A stretch of 64,000 bases of DNA from Chryseobacterium sp. (GTDB lineage Bacteria; Bacteroidota; Bacteroidia; Flavobacteriales; Weeksellaceae), in the NCBI RefSeq assembly GCF_019236175.1, contig NZ_JAFAJM010000024.1:248001-312000 (forward strand). Reading direction: 5' to 3'. A program made the translations under genes and the position numbers. How positions within the stretch are numbered: position 1 is the stretch's first letter; every line of letters starts with the position of its first letter. Below the pieces are notes generated by a model. That model searched no databases. It was not told the DNA's origin and saw only the letters and a program-made list of their open reading frames with translations. Below are positions 1 to 8,279 of the stretch, one piece after another.

Positions 1-798
1 ATCTTCTTTAGATTGTACGGTTATCCCGATAGAGCTGTCATCAATGATTTCTGCTGAATAATTCTCCGGAATATACCGTACAAAATCTGCAGATTGATGT
101 AAACCTATCCTGATCCGGTTGTGCCGGTACTGGGTGTTCAGTTCTTCTACACTTCCTGAAAATTTAATAGAACCGTTTGAAATAATAGCGAGATGGGTGA
201 CCATTTTTTCAATCTCCTGTAAGAGGTGGCTTGAAATAAATATTGTAATTCCCTGTTCTTTATTAAGTTTTAATAGAAGCTCACGGACTTCAAGCATTCC
301 GTTCGGATCAAGACCATTCACTGGTTCATCAAGAATTAAAAGCTCGGGAGAGCCAAGGAGCGTCATAGCAATGGCCAGTCTCTGTTTCATTCCCAGAGAA
401 TACTTTTTCATCTTAAGATTCCTGTGGTCCCACAGATCTACGAGGTGTAAAACCCTTTCACATTCCGAATCAGGCAGGTTTCTTAATCTGGAAAGAATGA
501 TAAGATTATCCCAGCCGGACAGGTGATCATAAAAAGCCGGACTGTCTATGAGGCTTCCTATTTTCTGAAACCCTTCAGGATAAAGCGATGTAAGATTCTT
601 ACTGAAAATTTCTACGGCTTTATTTTCGTCAGGAAGATTTCCCAAAAGTACTTTCATGGTTGTAGATTTTCCGGCACCATTGGCTCCCAGAAATCCGAAA
701 ACACTGCCTTTAGGTACCGAAAGACTTACATCTTTAAGAATAAGCCTGTTGTGAGTGAATCCGTAATTTAAATTTCGAATACTAATTAAGTTTTCCAT
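1..798 (-). CDS. ABC transporter ATP-binding protein (partial, C-terminus off window)
   Basis: ATPase subunit that would power an ABC-2 type exporter; the permease is not in the window. I translated the minus strand from the ATG at 798, and it stays open to base 1 (266 codons). Walker A GANGAGKST is at residues 38-46, the signature region reads SLGMKQRLA, and Walker B LLILDEP has Asp157 and Glu158. The switch region has ISSH. The family is usually about 300 aa, so only a short C-terminal tail is missing. It lies 83 bp downstream of gldB on the same strand, but the gldB terminator hairpin sits between them. The substrate cannot be told from the sequence. Confidence 0.9.
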   Translation of the reverse strand, partial: MENLISIRNLNYGFTHNRLILKDVSLSVPKGSVFGFLGANGAGKSTTMKVLLGNLPDENKAVEIFSKNLTSLYPEGFQKIGSLIDSPAFYDHLSGWDNLIILSRLRNLPDSECERVLHLVDLWDHRNLKMKKYSLGMKQRLAIAMTLLGSPELLILDEPVNGLDPNGMLEVRELLLKLNKEQGITIFISSHLLQEIEKMVTHLAIISNGSIKFSGSVEELNTQYRHNRIRIGLHQSADFVRYIPENYSAEIIDDSSIGITVQSKED

Positions 799-828
799 AA
801 TTCATTGTGTTGGTGAGAATAAAAAAAG

Positions 829-863
829 AAAAAAGACCTTCTGTACTTTACAAAAGGTCTTTT
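829..863 (-). terminator. Intrinsic terminator after gldB
   Basis: A perfect 10-bp stem (AAAAGACCTT / AAGGTCTTTT) with a 13-nt loop, followed on the minus strand by a T-rich run. It lies 19 bp beyond the gldB stop codon. Confidence 0.8.
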
Positions 864-881
864 ATAGGTATGTGATATTGT

Positions 882-1865
882 CTATTTTGTTACAGGTTTA
901 TACCCCGACTGATTAAAAATTGTGGTAGCATCCATCTTCAGGAAATCTGTTAATTTTGTTTCCGGTTTTTCTTTAAGATAAGCTTTACAGATCTGCCATC
1001 CTGTAAAAATTCCGATTTGAGGGGAAGATTCATTGTCAATTTCTGTATAGAATTTTGAGAAAGGTCCCGGAGCAATAAATCGCTCTCCCAGTCGCGGATC
1101 ATCACCAAAAATCAAATCGCTTTCTACAAAATAGTTCCAGATATTGGCTTCATTAGCCTTAGCCCAGTCATATTGTTTCTGGGTATAATTCATTTTCAGA
1201 TAATCAGGGAAATCAGGCAAAAAAGCGTCCTGAAGAATCATGACTTTTCCGTTGAGAATAATCTGGTCAATGAATTTCTGATGATCAGGTGATTCTGTGA
1301 CAATATTTTCAGCGAAAAGGCGGGAGACTTTCGGAACAATATTCTGCGGATTCATCGACTTTTGGAAATAAAGTTCCAATCCTTTATAATGAGCATTTCC
1401 ATCTCCCATGAAACCTGTAATGTCAATAAAAAGAAGATTCTTTTTCTCATCGTAAAAAATAGGATCCTGAACCATTTGTAGTGCAGATGAAAACAGGTAT
1501 ACTTTAGGACTTTTAAATTGCGGAAAATAATATTTCATATGTGAAAATAAATCCTGCAGTTCTGTCTGAAGTTTTACCCTATCTATTTTCCCGACAGCCT
1601 CTTTATAGATTTTTATTTCCTCCGCATCTGCTCTTCTCTTCTCATAATCTGTGTCAGAAACCGTTCCCTGGAACCAGGGGAATTTTGCCTTAAACTGATC
1701 CAGTGGAATCCCCTGATTGTAGAATTCTTTGGAAATATCCGTTATTTCTACTTTTTCAGCAGTATTCTTTACTTCTATTTTCCAGGGATTGTCAGATTCT
1801 TTTTTACAGGAATCTAAAGCCAGAACTAACACAGAAGAAAGCACAATAAATCTAAAAATCTTCAT
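882..1865 (-). CDS. gldB: Gliding motility lipoprotein GldB
   Basis: A 327-aa lipoprotein: the N-terminus MKIFRFIVLSS is followed by a lipobox ending in Cys (ALDSC), then a soluble domain typical of the Bacteroidota GldB family. GldB belongs to the gliding/T9SS-associated protein set and is thought to sit in the cell envelope. I chose the ATG at 1865 over the upstream 1919 ATG for two reasons: it places the signal peptide at the N-terminus, and a CAAAAGTA (TACTTTTG on the minus strand) -7 box at 1891-1898 would put transcription start inside the longer frame. In many flavobacteria gldB neighbours nadE, as here (about 1.8 kb away). No gldC follows; an ABC ATPase does. Confidence 0.88.
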   Translation of the reverse strand: MKIFRFIVLSSVLVLALDSCKKESDNPWKIEVKNTAEKVEITDISKEFYNQGIPLDQFKAKFPWFQGTVSDTDYEKRRADAEEIKIYKEAVGKIDRVKLQTELQDLFSHMKYYFPQFKSPKVYLFSSALQMVQDPIFYDEKKNLLFIDITGFMGDGNAHYKGLELYFQKSMNPQNIVPKVSRLFAENIVTESPDHQKFIDQIILNGKVMILQDAFLPDFPDYLKMNYTQKQYDWAKANEANIWNYFVESDLIFGDDPRLGERFIAPGPFSKFYTEIDNESSPQIGIFTGWQICKAYLKEKPETKLTDFLKMDATTIFNQSGYKPVTK

Positions 1866-1917
1866 TATTTTTACATGAAATTTAAGGCTACAAAAGTAAG
1901 AATTAAAAATACAAGTC

Positions 1918-2556
1918 ATGATGAAAATTAAAATATTTACCGTACTATGCCTTATTTTGGGACTTTCTTTTTTTTATAGTCAGAAGCTTGAATTTAAAGA
2001 TAAAAACTTTGAGAAAGCAGTACTTGAAAACTTTGATCTGAATAAGAACGGTAGCATAGAGCCATTAGAAGCCGGAATGGTAACCAATTTATTTTTGGTT
2101 CAGAAAAATATTTCCTCCGCCGATGATCTGCATTTTTTTAACAACGTAAAAATGATTATTCTCGATGATAATGCCATTCCGGATATTGTCCTGAGCAATT
2201 TGAATCATCTGGAATTATTTTCCTGTACGGGATGTAAAATTTCCTCTTTTACAGTAGAAAATCTGAAAAACCTGACTTCGTTGTATCTGGATCATAATCT
2301 CTTGGAAACAATTTCATTAAAAGGAATTCCAAGAATTGATCAATTAACATTATCTTTAAATCAATTAAAAGCAATTGACCTTTCTCAGTTTAAAAATTTA
2401 AGGAAATTAAATCTTGAGCATAACAATATTCATAGCCTGGATATTTCAGGGAATCCTGTTTTACAGACGGTCAATATTGGTGAAAATGCCATGAAAGAAA
2501 GGAATATTACAAAAGGCACAAAAACGGACATAACGATTTTTGGAGCTGAAGAATAA
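1918..2556 (+). CDS. Secreted leucine-rich-repeat protein with an EF-hand-like loop
   Basis: A 212-aa protein with an N-terminal signal peptide (hydrophobic residues about 5-19, possible cleavage after FYS). Residues 40-51 (D-L-N-K-N-G-S-I-E-P-L-E) fit a canonical 12-residue EF-hand calcium loop, with Asp40, Asn42, Asn44 and Glu51 as ligands. From about residue 75 there are LRR-like repeats of 20-22 residues (LxxLxLxxNxLxxI). It probably acts in the periplasm or on the surface as a binding module. It diverges from gldB and starts the rightward run to nadE. Its function is unknown. Confidence 0.75.
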   Translation: MMKIKIFTVLCLILGLSFFYSQKLEFKDKNFEKAVLENFDLNKNGSIEPLEAGMVTNLFLVQKNISSADDLHFFNNVKMIILDDNAIPDIVLSNLNHLELFSCTGCKISSFTVENLKNLTSLYLDHNLLETISLKGIPRIDQLTLSLNQLKAIDLSQFKNLRKLNLEHNNIHSLDISGNPVLQTVNIGENAMKERNITKGTKTDITIFGAEE

Positions 2557-2567
2557 AATGAAACATC

Positions 2568-3089
2568 ATGAAAATAGAAACTGAAAGACTGATTTTAAGA
2601 AAATTTGAGGATCCGGATTATGAGCGCATGTTTCTTATGGATTCTGATCCGGAAGTCATGAAATATCTGGGAATTCCCGTTACCAGTGCTGACGAATCAA
2701 AAAAAATGATTCAGATGATTCAGAAACAATATGAAGAAAACGGAGTAGGAAGGCTTGCCGTCATTGAAAAGGAAAGCGGTTTGATGATAGGATGGAGCGG
2801 CTTAAAATTATTAACTCAGCCGGTCAATGGTTATATCCATACACTGGATCTGGGATATCGTTTCATTCCTGCATTCTGGGGAAAGGGGTATGCAATGGAA
2901 GCAGCGAAAGCTTCTCTTGATTATGGTTTTAAAGAAATGAATGCCGAAATGATCTATGCCTACGCAGATTCCGGAAATGCAGGATCCAATTATATCCTGA
3001 AAAAATTAGGTTTTGAGAAGACAGGAGCATTTGAAGATTCAGGAGCAGACTGCTTCTGGTATGAACTAAAACGAGAAAAATACCTCTGA
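2568..3089 (+). CDS. GNAT acetyltransferase, RimJ/RimL-like
   Basis: A 173-aa protein starting METERLILRKF, the usual opening of the RimJ/RimL acetyltransferase group (Acetyltransf_3). The acetyl-CoA loop is visible as WGKGYAMEA near residue 105, followed by a C-terminal NxxSNYILKKLGF segment (helix alpha-4 region). It transfers an acetyl group from acetyl-CoA to an amine, probably a protein N-terminus or a small molecule. It starts 11 bp after the LRR gene and 6 bp before a second GNAT gene, so the three are likely co-transcribed. Confidence 0.88.
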   Translation: MKIETERLILRKFEDPDYERMFLMDSDPEVMKYLGIPVTSADESKKMIQMIQKQYEENGVGRLAVIEKESGLMIGWSGLKLLTQPVNGYIHTLDLGYRFIPAFWGKGYAMEAAKASLDYGFKEMNAEMIYAYADSGNAGSNYILKKLGFEKTGAFEDSGADCFWYELKREKYL

Positions 3090-3095
3090 AATCCC

Positions 3096-3626
3096 ATGAT
3101 TATACGACAGGAAGAAGAAAAAGATTTTAAAAAAGTTTTTCAGCTCATTGAAGAAGCTTTTGAACAGATGGAATACAGTGATCATCAGGAACAGATTCTT
3201 GTAGAAAAACTGAGAACATCGGAGGCTTTTATTCCGGAGCTTTCACTGGTGGCAGAAGATGAAAACGGTGAGATTACAGGTCATATTCTTTTTACAAAAA
3301 TTAAAATAGAAAATGGTTCGGAAGCCTATGAATCATTAGCACTGGCTCCTGTTTCTGTACGGCCCGGATTTCAAAATCAGGGAATTGGAAAAGAACTTAT
3401 CCTTCATGGTCATTCCATTGCAAAGGAATTGGGATATGATTCCGTTATACTTATCGGGCATGAAAATTATTATCCTAAGTTTGGTTACGAAAAAACCAGT
3501 AATTTTGGAATTTCTTTTCCGTTTGAAATTCCGGAAGAAAATGGAATGGCTATAGAATTGGTGAAAAACGGATTGAAAAATAAACAGGGGCTTGTAAAAT
3601 ACCCTAAAGAATTTGGAATAGAATAA
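3096..3626 (+). CDS. GNAT N-acetyltransferase, YhbS-like
   Basis: A 176-aa GNAT-fold protein. The acetyl-CoA binding motif is seen as FQNQGIGKELI around residues 93-103, followed by YYPKFGYEK, typical of the YhbS group. Substrate unknown. It lies 6 bp downstream of another GNAT gene and 11 bp upstream of nadE, in one apparent operon. The two acetyltransferases belong to different GNAT subgroups, so this is not a recent tandem duplication. Confidence 0.88.
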   Translation: MIIRQEEEKDFKKVFQLIEEAFEQMEYSDHQEQILVEKLRTSEAFIPELSLVAEDENGEITGHILFTKIKIENGSEAYESLALAPVSVRPGFQNQGIGKELILHGHSIAKELGYDSVILIGHENYYPKFGYEKTSNFGISFPFEIPEENGMAIELVKNGLKNKQGLVKYPKEFGIE

Positions 3627-3637
3627 AAATATAAACG

Positions 3638-4429
3638 ATGCAGACACAAAAAGTGATAGATCATATTGTAAGCTGGTTAAAAGATTATGCTACAAAAGCC
3701 AGAGTAAATGGTTATGTAATTGGAGTTTCAGGAGGAGTGGATTCAGGAGTGGTTTCTACCCTGGCCGCAATGACGGGCATGAAAACACTACTGATTGAGA
3801 TGCCAATTCGTCAGAAAGCAGATCAGGTAGACCGGGCCTTAGACCATATGAACGACCTGAAATCAAGATTTCCAAATGTAGAAATAATGTCTGTAGATCT
3901 TACCCCTGCATTCGAAGAGCTTTATAAGACTTTTGATGTGAAGGACGATCTGTATCCGAATGAAAAACTAGCTTTTGCCAATACAAGATCCCGTTTAAGA
4001 ATGCTTACACTTTATTACTACGGGCAATTGAACGGACTTCTCGTATGTGGTACGGGAAATAAAGTGGAAGACTTCGGTATCGGATTTTATACAAAATACG
4101 GTGACGGAGGAGTAGATGTTTCCCCTATTGCTGACCTTTATAAAACGGAAGTCTACACGCTGGCCAAAGGACTGAATCTGATTAAAAGCATTCAGGAAGC
4201 CATTCCGACTGACGGTCTCTGGGATGTAGACAGAACTGATGAACAACAGATTGGTGCTACTTATCCCGAATTGGAGAAAATTCAGAAAGAATACGGAATC
4301 AAGACGGCCGAAGATTATGAGGGCAGAGATAAAGAAGTCTTTCTCATTTTTGACAGAATGCATAAAGCAGCAAAACATAAAATGGAACCTATTCCGATCT
4401 GTGATATTCCGGAAGAATGGAGAAATTAA
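3638..4429 (+). CDS. nadE: Ammonia-dependent NAD(+) synthase
   Basis: A 263-aa cytosolic enzyme that amidates deamido-NAD to NAD(+) with ATP and ammonia, the last step of NAD synthesis. The PP-loop SGGVDS is at residues 31-36, and the family motif GTGNKVEDFGIGFYTKYGDGG follows in part around residues 137-157. The length matches the short form without a glutaminase domain, so free ammonia is the nitrogen donor. It ends the run of genes beginning at 1918. Confidence 0.95.
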   Translation: MQTQKVIDHIVSWLKDYATKARVNGYVIGVSGGVDSGVVSTLAAMTGMKTLLIEMPIRQKADQVDRALDHMNDLKSRFPNVEIMSVDLTPAFEELYKTFDVKDDLYPNEKLAFANTRSRLRMLTLYYYGQLNGLLVCGTGNKVEDFGIGFYTKYGDGGVDVSPIADLYKTEVYTLAKGLNLIKSIQEAIPTDGLWDVDRTDEQQIGATYPELEKIQKEYGIKTAEDYEGRDKEVFLIFDRMHKAAKHKMEPIPICDIPEEWRN

Positions 4430-4496
4430 TCAATATACATGATGTACCGGCTTATCAATCATTAAAGAATCATTGTTAAATTAATAAAATCTTGTT

Positions 4497-5012
4497 ATGA
4501 ATACCAAAATAAGAGCAGTACTTTTTATGTGCCTCGGGCTTCTTTTCGGGATGTCCGTGATGTATGTTTACAAAAATTATATTAGAGATAAAAAGGACCG
4601 GTCATATGCCGGAAAAACGGAAGCGGTAAACTATGGAAGTACAGCGGCTGAAAATCAGTATACTTCTGGAAATACAGACCAGGTTTCTATTGAAAAACTT
4701 ACAGAAGAAAAAACAGTGATCAGTTATGTGAAACAAAATCACAGACTGCCGGATTATTATATCACTAAAAATGAAGCCAGAAAACAAGGCTGGAACCCTT
4801 CACAGGGAAATCTTTGTGAGGCGCTTCCCGGAAAAGCTATCGGTGGAGATAAATTCGGTAACAGAGAAGGAAGACTTCCGGACGGAGAAAAGTATTTTGA
4901 AGCCGATGTCAATTATCATTGCGGAAGCCGACAGACAGATCGGATTATTTTTACCCGAAACGGAGAGGTTTATCTTACCAAAAACCATTACAAAAGTTTT
5001 GAAAAGCAGTAA
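4497..5012 (+). CDS. Membrane-anchored barnase-like ribonuclease
   Basis: A 171-aa protein with one N-terminal hydrophobic segment (about residues 8-25), a low-complexity linker, and a C-terminal domain (about 70-171) closely resembling barnase (RNase N1/T1 family). The barnase catalytic set is visible by motif: Lys91 (YITK), Glu135 (EADVNY), Arg145 and Arg149 (SRQTDR), and His164 (KNHYKSF). It is expected to cleave single-stranded RNA after guanine. The segment lacks an obvious signal-peptidase site, so it may stay tethered, or be an uncleaved or atypical export signal. A barstar-like gene follows 69 bp downstream. The two probably form a toxin-inhibitor pair. Confidence 0.9.
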   Translation: MNTKIRAVLFMCLGLLFGMSVMYVYKNYIRDKKDRSYAGKTEAVNYGSTAAENQYTSGNTDQVSIEKLTEEKTVISYVKQNHRLPDYYITKNEARKQGWNPSQGNLCEALPGKAIGGDKFGNREGRLPDGEKYFEADVNYHCGSRQTDRIIFTRNGEVYLTKNHYKSFEKQ

Positions 5013-5081
5013 GGCGGTGCTTAGTTAGTCTATTCCCTGTAACGACAGGTGAATTATTATTATTAGAATTAAATTAAAAAT

Positions 5082-5390
5082 ATGAAGACAGTATATATAG
5101 ATTTTACAGACATAGGTGACTATGAAGATTTTTATGCCCAGTTAAAGGAGAAAATTAAGCTTCCTGAGCATTTTGGGGATAATCTTGATGCACTTTATGA
5201 TACCATCACAGGAGACCTGGAAATGCCACTTCACATCGAATTTGTCAATATGACCGTTGATCAGCTCGAAATGTTTGAAGATTTACTGACCACTTTGGAA
5301 GATGCTGAAGAAGAGGTAGAAGATTTCACTTTCAGCTACTATCTGGAGCAGTACGAAGACGATGAGAATGGTGAAGAAACTGAAGGTTAA
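5082..5390 (+). CDS. Barstar-family ribonuclease inhibitor
   Basis: A 102-aa acidic cytosolic protein starting MKTVYIDFTDIGDYEDFY, with the barstar fold signature LPEHFGDNLDALYDTITG in the first half. This region supplies the helix and loop that plug the active site of barnase in the known complex. The C-terminus is a run of acidic residues. It follows the barnase-like gene and is closed by a strong terminator, so both genes are likely expressed together to protect the producing cell. Confidence 0.92.
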   Translation: MKTVYIDFTDIGDYEDFYAQLKEKIKLPEHFGDNLDALYDTITGDLEMPLHIEFVNMTVDQLEMFEDLLTTLEDAEEEVEDFTFSYYLEQYEDDENGEETEG

Positions 5391-5410
5391 TTCTGTAATG
5401 TAAAAAGTAA

Positions 5411-5447
5411 AGAGGTTGTTTTAGAAATAGAACAACCTCTCTTTTTT
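5411..5447 (+). terminator. Intrinsic terminator after barstar
   Basis: A 10-bp perfect stem AGAGGTTGTT / AACAACCTCT with a 10-nt loop and a following CTTTTTT run, 20 bp after the barstar stop. Confidence 0.85.
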
Positions 5448-5625
5448 ATAGTGCCCATTGAAATTTACTGTAAAATACAACAATACAGGCAGGATAAGCC
5501 GGTGTTTTTCACCATTTGGAAACCTTATTTTTAAACCGTATCATGCTTTGTTTTATCCGCGTATTCGTGGCAAATAATCAACGCCATAAATGATTATAGA
5601 TTTTACAATGCACTTTTCCGTGATC
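5448..5625. other. Intergenic tail, no gene seen
   Basis: The 178 bp between the barstar terminator and the cytidine deaminase stop hold no plausible reading frame. A segment near 5555-5575 (ATCCGCGTATTCGTGGCAAA) is less AT-rich than its surroundings and resembles short dispersed intergenic sequences I recall from flavobacteria. This could not be checked here. Confidence 0.3.
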
Positions 5626-6108
5626 TTATAAAAACGTTGAATCAAAATAAAAAGGCAGCAAATCTTTCACTGCATGTACTTTTACCACTTCTTCATTCAT
5701 ACTTGAAAAATAAAGGTCAATATTTTCGTTCTGTTTGGTTTCATATTCAATTAAGCTTTGGCGGCAGGCTCCGCAAGGCGGAATCGGCGGATTGCTTTCG
5801 TGGAATTGCTTAGGACCTCCAACAACAAAAATCTTTTTTATTTTCACATCCGGAAAATTGGCTGCTACCCAGAACAGAGTAGTTCTCTCGGCACAGAGGC
5901 CCGAAGGATAAGCCGCATTTTCCTGGTTGTTTCCGGAATAGATTTCTCCGTTTTCCAATAATACGGAACACCCCACTAAAAATTGTGAATAAGGTGCATA
6001 AGCATTTTCGCGCGCCTCTTTGGCCCTTGCGAATAATTGAGTTTCTATGTCGCTCAGTTCGCTGCTATTTTTAAAATATTCGTAACTGATCTGAATGTCT
6101 TTTTTCAT
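5626..6108 (-). CDS. cdd: Cytidine deaminase
   Basis: A 160-aa zinc enzyme that converts cytidine and deoxycytidine to the uridine forms in pyrimidine salvage. The catalytic motif is CAE (Cys72, Glu74), and the second zinc site is PCGAC (Cys112, Cys115). Substrate-binding features include the N-terminal AYAPYSQFLVG stretch. The length fits a tetrameric-type bacterial Cdd with a somewhat extended C-terminus. It is monocistronic, divergent from the Old Yellow Enzyme gene. Confidence 0.94.
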   Translation of the reverse strand: MKKDIQISYEYFKNSSELSDIETQLFARAKEARENAYAPYSQFLVGCSVLLENGEIYSGNNQENAAYPSGLCAERTTLFWVAANFPDVKIKKIFVVGGPKQFHESNPPIPPCGACRQSLIEYETKQNENIDLYFSSMNEEVVKVHAVKDLLPFYFDSTFL

Positions 6109-6209
6109 ATATTGTAGACTAAAAAAGGGGGGTAAAATTAGTTCTTTTTAATGAGTTGGGCAATATTTTATTTCTCTGGAATTTAAGTTGAATTTTTTTA
6201 TAAGATCAA

Positions 6210-7262
6210 ATGTTATACACACCAATAAAATTCAGAAATGTAGTTTTACAAAACAGATGGGTAATGTCACCTATGTGTATGTATTCATGTGAAAACGGAA
6301 TGGCAAATGATTTTCATTTTGTTCATTACGGAAGCAGAGCGCAGGGAGGAACAGGGCTCATTATGGTAGAAGCAACAGGAGTGGAGCCGAGAGGCAGAAT
6401 TACCAATCACTGTATGGGAATCTGGAATGATGAGCAGGCTGAAAAATTGCAGAGAATTGTAGATTTTGTTCACAATAATTCAGATAGTAAGATAGGAATC
6501 CAGCTGGCTCATGCCGGAAGAAAAGGTTCCACATGGAATAATCATCAGATTTCTGTCGAAGAAGGCTGGGAAACGATAGCACCAAGTCCTATTCCTTATC
6601 ATCCTACAGAAAGAATTCCGCATGTATTGAGTACGGTTGAGATAAAAGAGCTTGTGCAAAATTTTAAAGATGCCGCAAAAAGAGCCGTAACAGCAGGGTT
6701 TGATATGATTGAAATTCACGGAGCTCACGGATACCTTATCCATCAGTTTCTGTCTCCGCTTTCTAATATCAGAACAGATGAATATGGCGGAAGCTTTGAA
6801 AACAGGATCCGGTTTTTGATTGAAATCGTAGATGCAGTGAACAAAGAGTTAAATGAAAATACAGCGCTTTTTGTGCGCATTTCAGGAACGGAGTATGCTG
6901 AAAACGGATGGGACCTTGAGAGCAGCGTTGCACTTGCAAAAGTGCTTAAAGAACATGCCGTAGATCTGGTAGATGTTTCAAGCGGGGGAAATATTCACGG
7001 GGCTAAAATTTCTGTCTTTGACGGATATCAGGTACCTTTTTCCTCTCAGGTAAGAAATAAAGCTTCTGTGAAAACAGGTGCTGTAGGTTTAATTACCCAG
7101 ATTGATCAGGCAGAAGAAATTCTTCAAAACGGGGATGCAGATCTTATTTTTATTGCAAGAGAGATTTTAAGAAATCCCTACATTGCCGTTCAGGGTTCGT
7201 TTGAAATGAAAGAAGACTGCTTTTTTCCGCATCAATATACCAGGGCGAAAATCTCCTCATAA
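6210..7262 (+). CDS. NADH:flavin oxidoreductase (Old Yellow Enzyme, YqjM-like)
   Basis: A 350-aa FMN-dependent ene-reductase of the OYE family, expected to reduce activated C=C bonds with NAD(P)H in the cytosol. The thermophilic-like/YqjM subclass signature SPMCMYS has Cys23 and Tyr25. The substrate-binding histidines sit in QLAHAGRK and EIHGAHGYL, and the FMN loop reads SPLSNIRTDEYGGS. Length is typical. The physiological substrate cannot be inferred. A DUF2752 gene follows 27 bp later. Confidence 0.93.
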   Translation: MLYTPIKFRNVVLQNRWVMSPMCMYSCENGMANDFHFVHYGSRAQGGTGLIMVEATGVEPRGRITNHCMGIWNDEQAEKLQRIVDFVHNNSDSKIGIQLAHAGRKGSTWNNHQISVEEGWETIAPSPIPYHPTERIPHVLSTVEIKELVQNFKDAAKRAVTAGFDMIEIHGAHGYLIHQFLSPLSNIRTDEYGGSFENRIRFLIEIVDAVNKELNENTALFVRISGTEYAENGWDLESSVALAKVLKEHAVDLVDVSSGGNIHGAKISVFDGYQVPFSSQVRNKASVKTGAVGLITQIDQAEEILQNGDADLIFIAREILRNPYIAVQGSFEMKEDCFFPHQYTRAKISS

Positions 7263-7289
7263 AAATAATAGAATATATAATACTGCAGA

Positions 7290-7580
7290 ATGAATATTGA
7301 AGACTTCATGCTGACCTGTCCCAGTAAAAAGTTTTTGGGAGTAGAATGCCTTGGATGTGGTGCTCAGAGGGCCGTCGTGCTGGTTTTTGAAGGGAAATTT
7401 TATGAAGCTTTTCAGATGTATCCTGCCGTATATACTTTATTATTGTTTTTCTTTACTCTTGGTCTCAGTTATATAGACAGGAAAAGAAAGTATAGTAATA
7501 TACTGATGATAATGGCGGGGGTTAATCTTGTTATTATTGTGGTATCTTATATTTACAAACATTATTGTGCGCATCCTTAA
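7290..7580 (+). CDS. DUF2752 membrane protein
   Basis: A 96-aa protein with the DUF2752 hallmark, a CPSKKFLGVECLGCGAQRA stretch near the N-terminus carrying paired Cys residues. Two hydrophobic segments follow (about residues 45-60 and 70-88). Members are small inner-membrane proteins of unknown function. It is likely co-transcribed with the OYE gene. Confidence 0.8.
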   Translation: MNIEDFMLTCPSKKFLGVECLGCGAQRAVVLVFEGKFYEAFQMYPAVYTLLLFFFTLGLSYIDRKRKYSNILMIMAGVNLVIIVVSYIYKHYCAHP

Positions 7581-7672
7581 GGCGATTATTAATCTTTTAT
7601 CTGAAAAGTCGTAGAATTACTACAATTTCCGAAACTGTTGGCTAAAAACTTTTCAGATTAGAGCATGAAGTC

Positions 7673-7680
7673 TATCTTTG
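7673..7680 (+). promoter_or_regulatory. -7 box for the Hcp/TssD gene
   Basis: TATCTTTG matches the Bacteroidota -7 consensus TAnnTTTG. No clean TTG -33 element sits at the usual spacing. The box overlaps the TTG at 7678, so that codon cannot be the translation start and the ATG at 7732 is supported. Confidence 0.5.
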
Positions 7681-7731
7681 TTAGACAATTCCTATACACG
7701 GGAAGAATCATTAAGGACAAAATTTAAGAAT

Positions 7732-8133
7732 ATGGCAGGAAATTCAAGAGGAATCTTAAAATTCAATGGAGGTGAAGGTCAAAAGCTGTTAAAGCTTAAT
7801 TACAGTGTATCCAGATCTACAGACGTTTCAGGACGTGTGGCTTCAGATCCGTCAAATGCTCTTATTAAAGTAACTATTGAAGCAACAGAGAAATCTGATG
7901 TTCTTGAAAGTCTACTCAACAGCAAGTATAAGCCTACAAACGGAGAAATTACATTCAACAAGTCCCATGAAGAAGGAACATTGATTTCTTTACATTGGGA
8001 AAACGGATATGTAATCCAGCATGAAGTAGACTTTGATGCTTTAGACAGCAATAATATGCTGGTAAGCTTTGTAATAAGTGCAGAAAGCATTACTTACGGA
8101 AACTCATCTTATGACGGACTTTGGCCAAGCTAA
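7732..8133 (+). CDS. tssD: Type VI secretion tube protein Hcp/TssD
   Basis: A 133-aa protein of the Bacteroidota TssD (Hcp) family, which stacks as hexameric rings to form the inner tube of the T6SS. The N-terminus MAGNSRGILKFNGGEGQ and the central KVTIEATEKSDVLESLL stretch match the family pattern of alternating strands around one helix. I use the ATG at 7732 because it gives the family length and lies downstream of a -7 box. The gene stands alone, with a terminator before vgrG. Confidence 0.88.
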   Translation: MAGNSRGILKFNGGEGQKLLKLNYSVSRSTDVSGRVASDPSNALIKVTIEATEKSDVLESLLNSKYKPTNGEITFNKSHEEGTLISLHWENGYVIQHEVDFDALDSNNMLVSFVISAESITYGNSSYDGLWPS

Positions 8134-8155
8134 GTCTTCAGTATTAAGATATGAA

Positions 8156-8184
8156 AAGACTGTCCTTTAAGACGGTCTTTTTTT
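8156..8184 (+). terminator. Intrinsic terminator after tssD
   Basis: A 9-bp stem AAGACTGTC / GACGGTCTT (one G-T wobble), a 6-nt loop and a T run, 22 bp after the tssD stop. It explains how Hcp can be made in excess of the spike genes. Confidence 0.75.
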
Positions 8185-8279
8185 ACCTGGTGTAAATCCA
8201 GATTCTAGGAATTATTAAGGTTCGAAATCAACAATAATTCAAAGAATAATTAAAAAAAAATAACAAATCACTACAAAAT

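Noticed and set aside
119..771. Two rightward ORFs over the left edge
   Set aside because: They lie antisense to the ABC ATPase, whose Walker A, signature and Walker B motifs are clear on the minus strand.
7678..7731. Longer TssD starting at the TTG
   Set aside because: The TTG lies inside the TATCTTTG promoter box, and the extra 18 residues are not part of the family.
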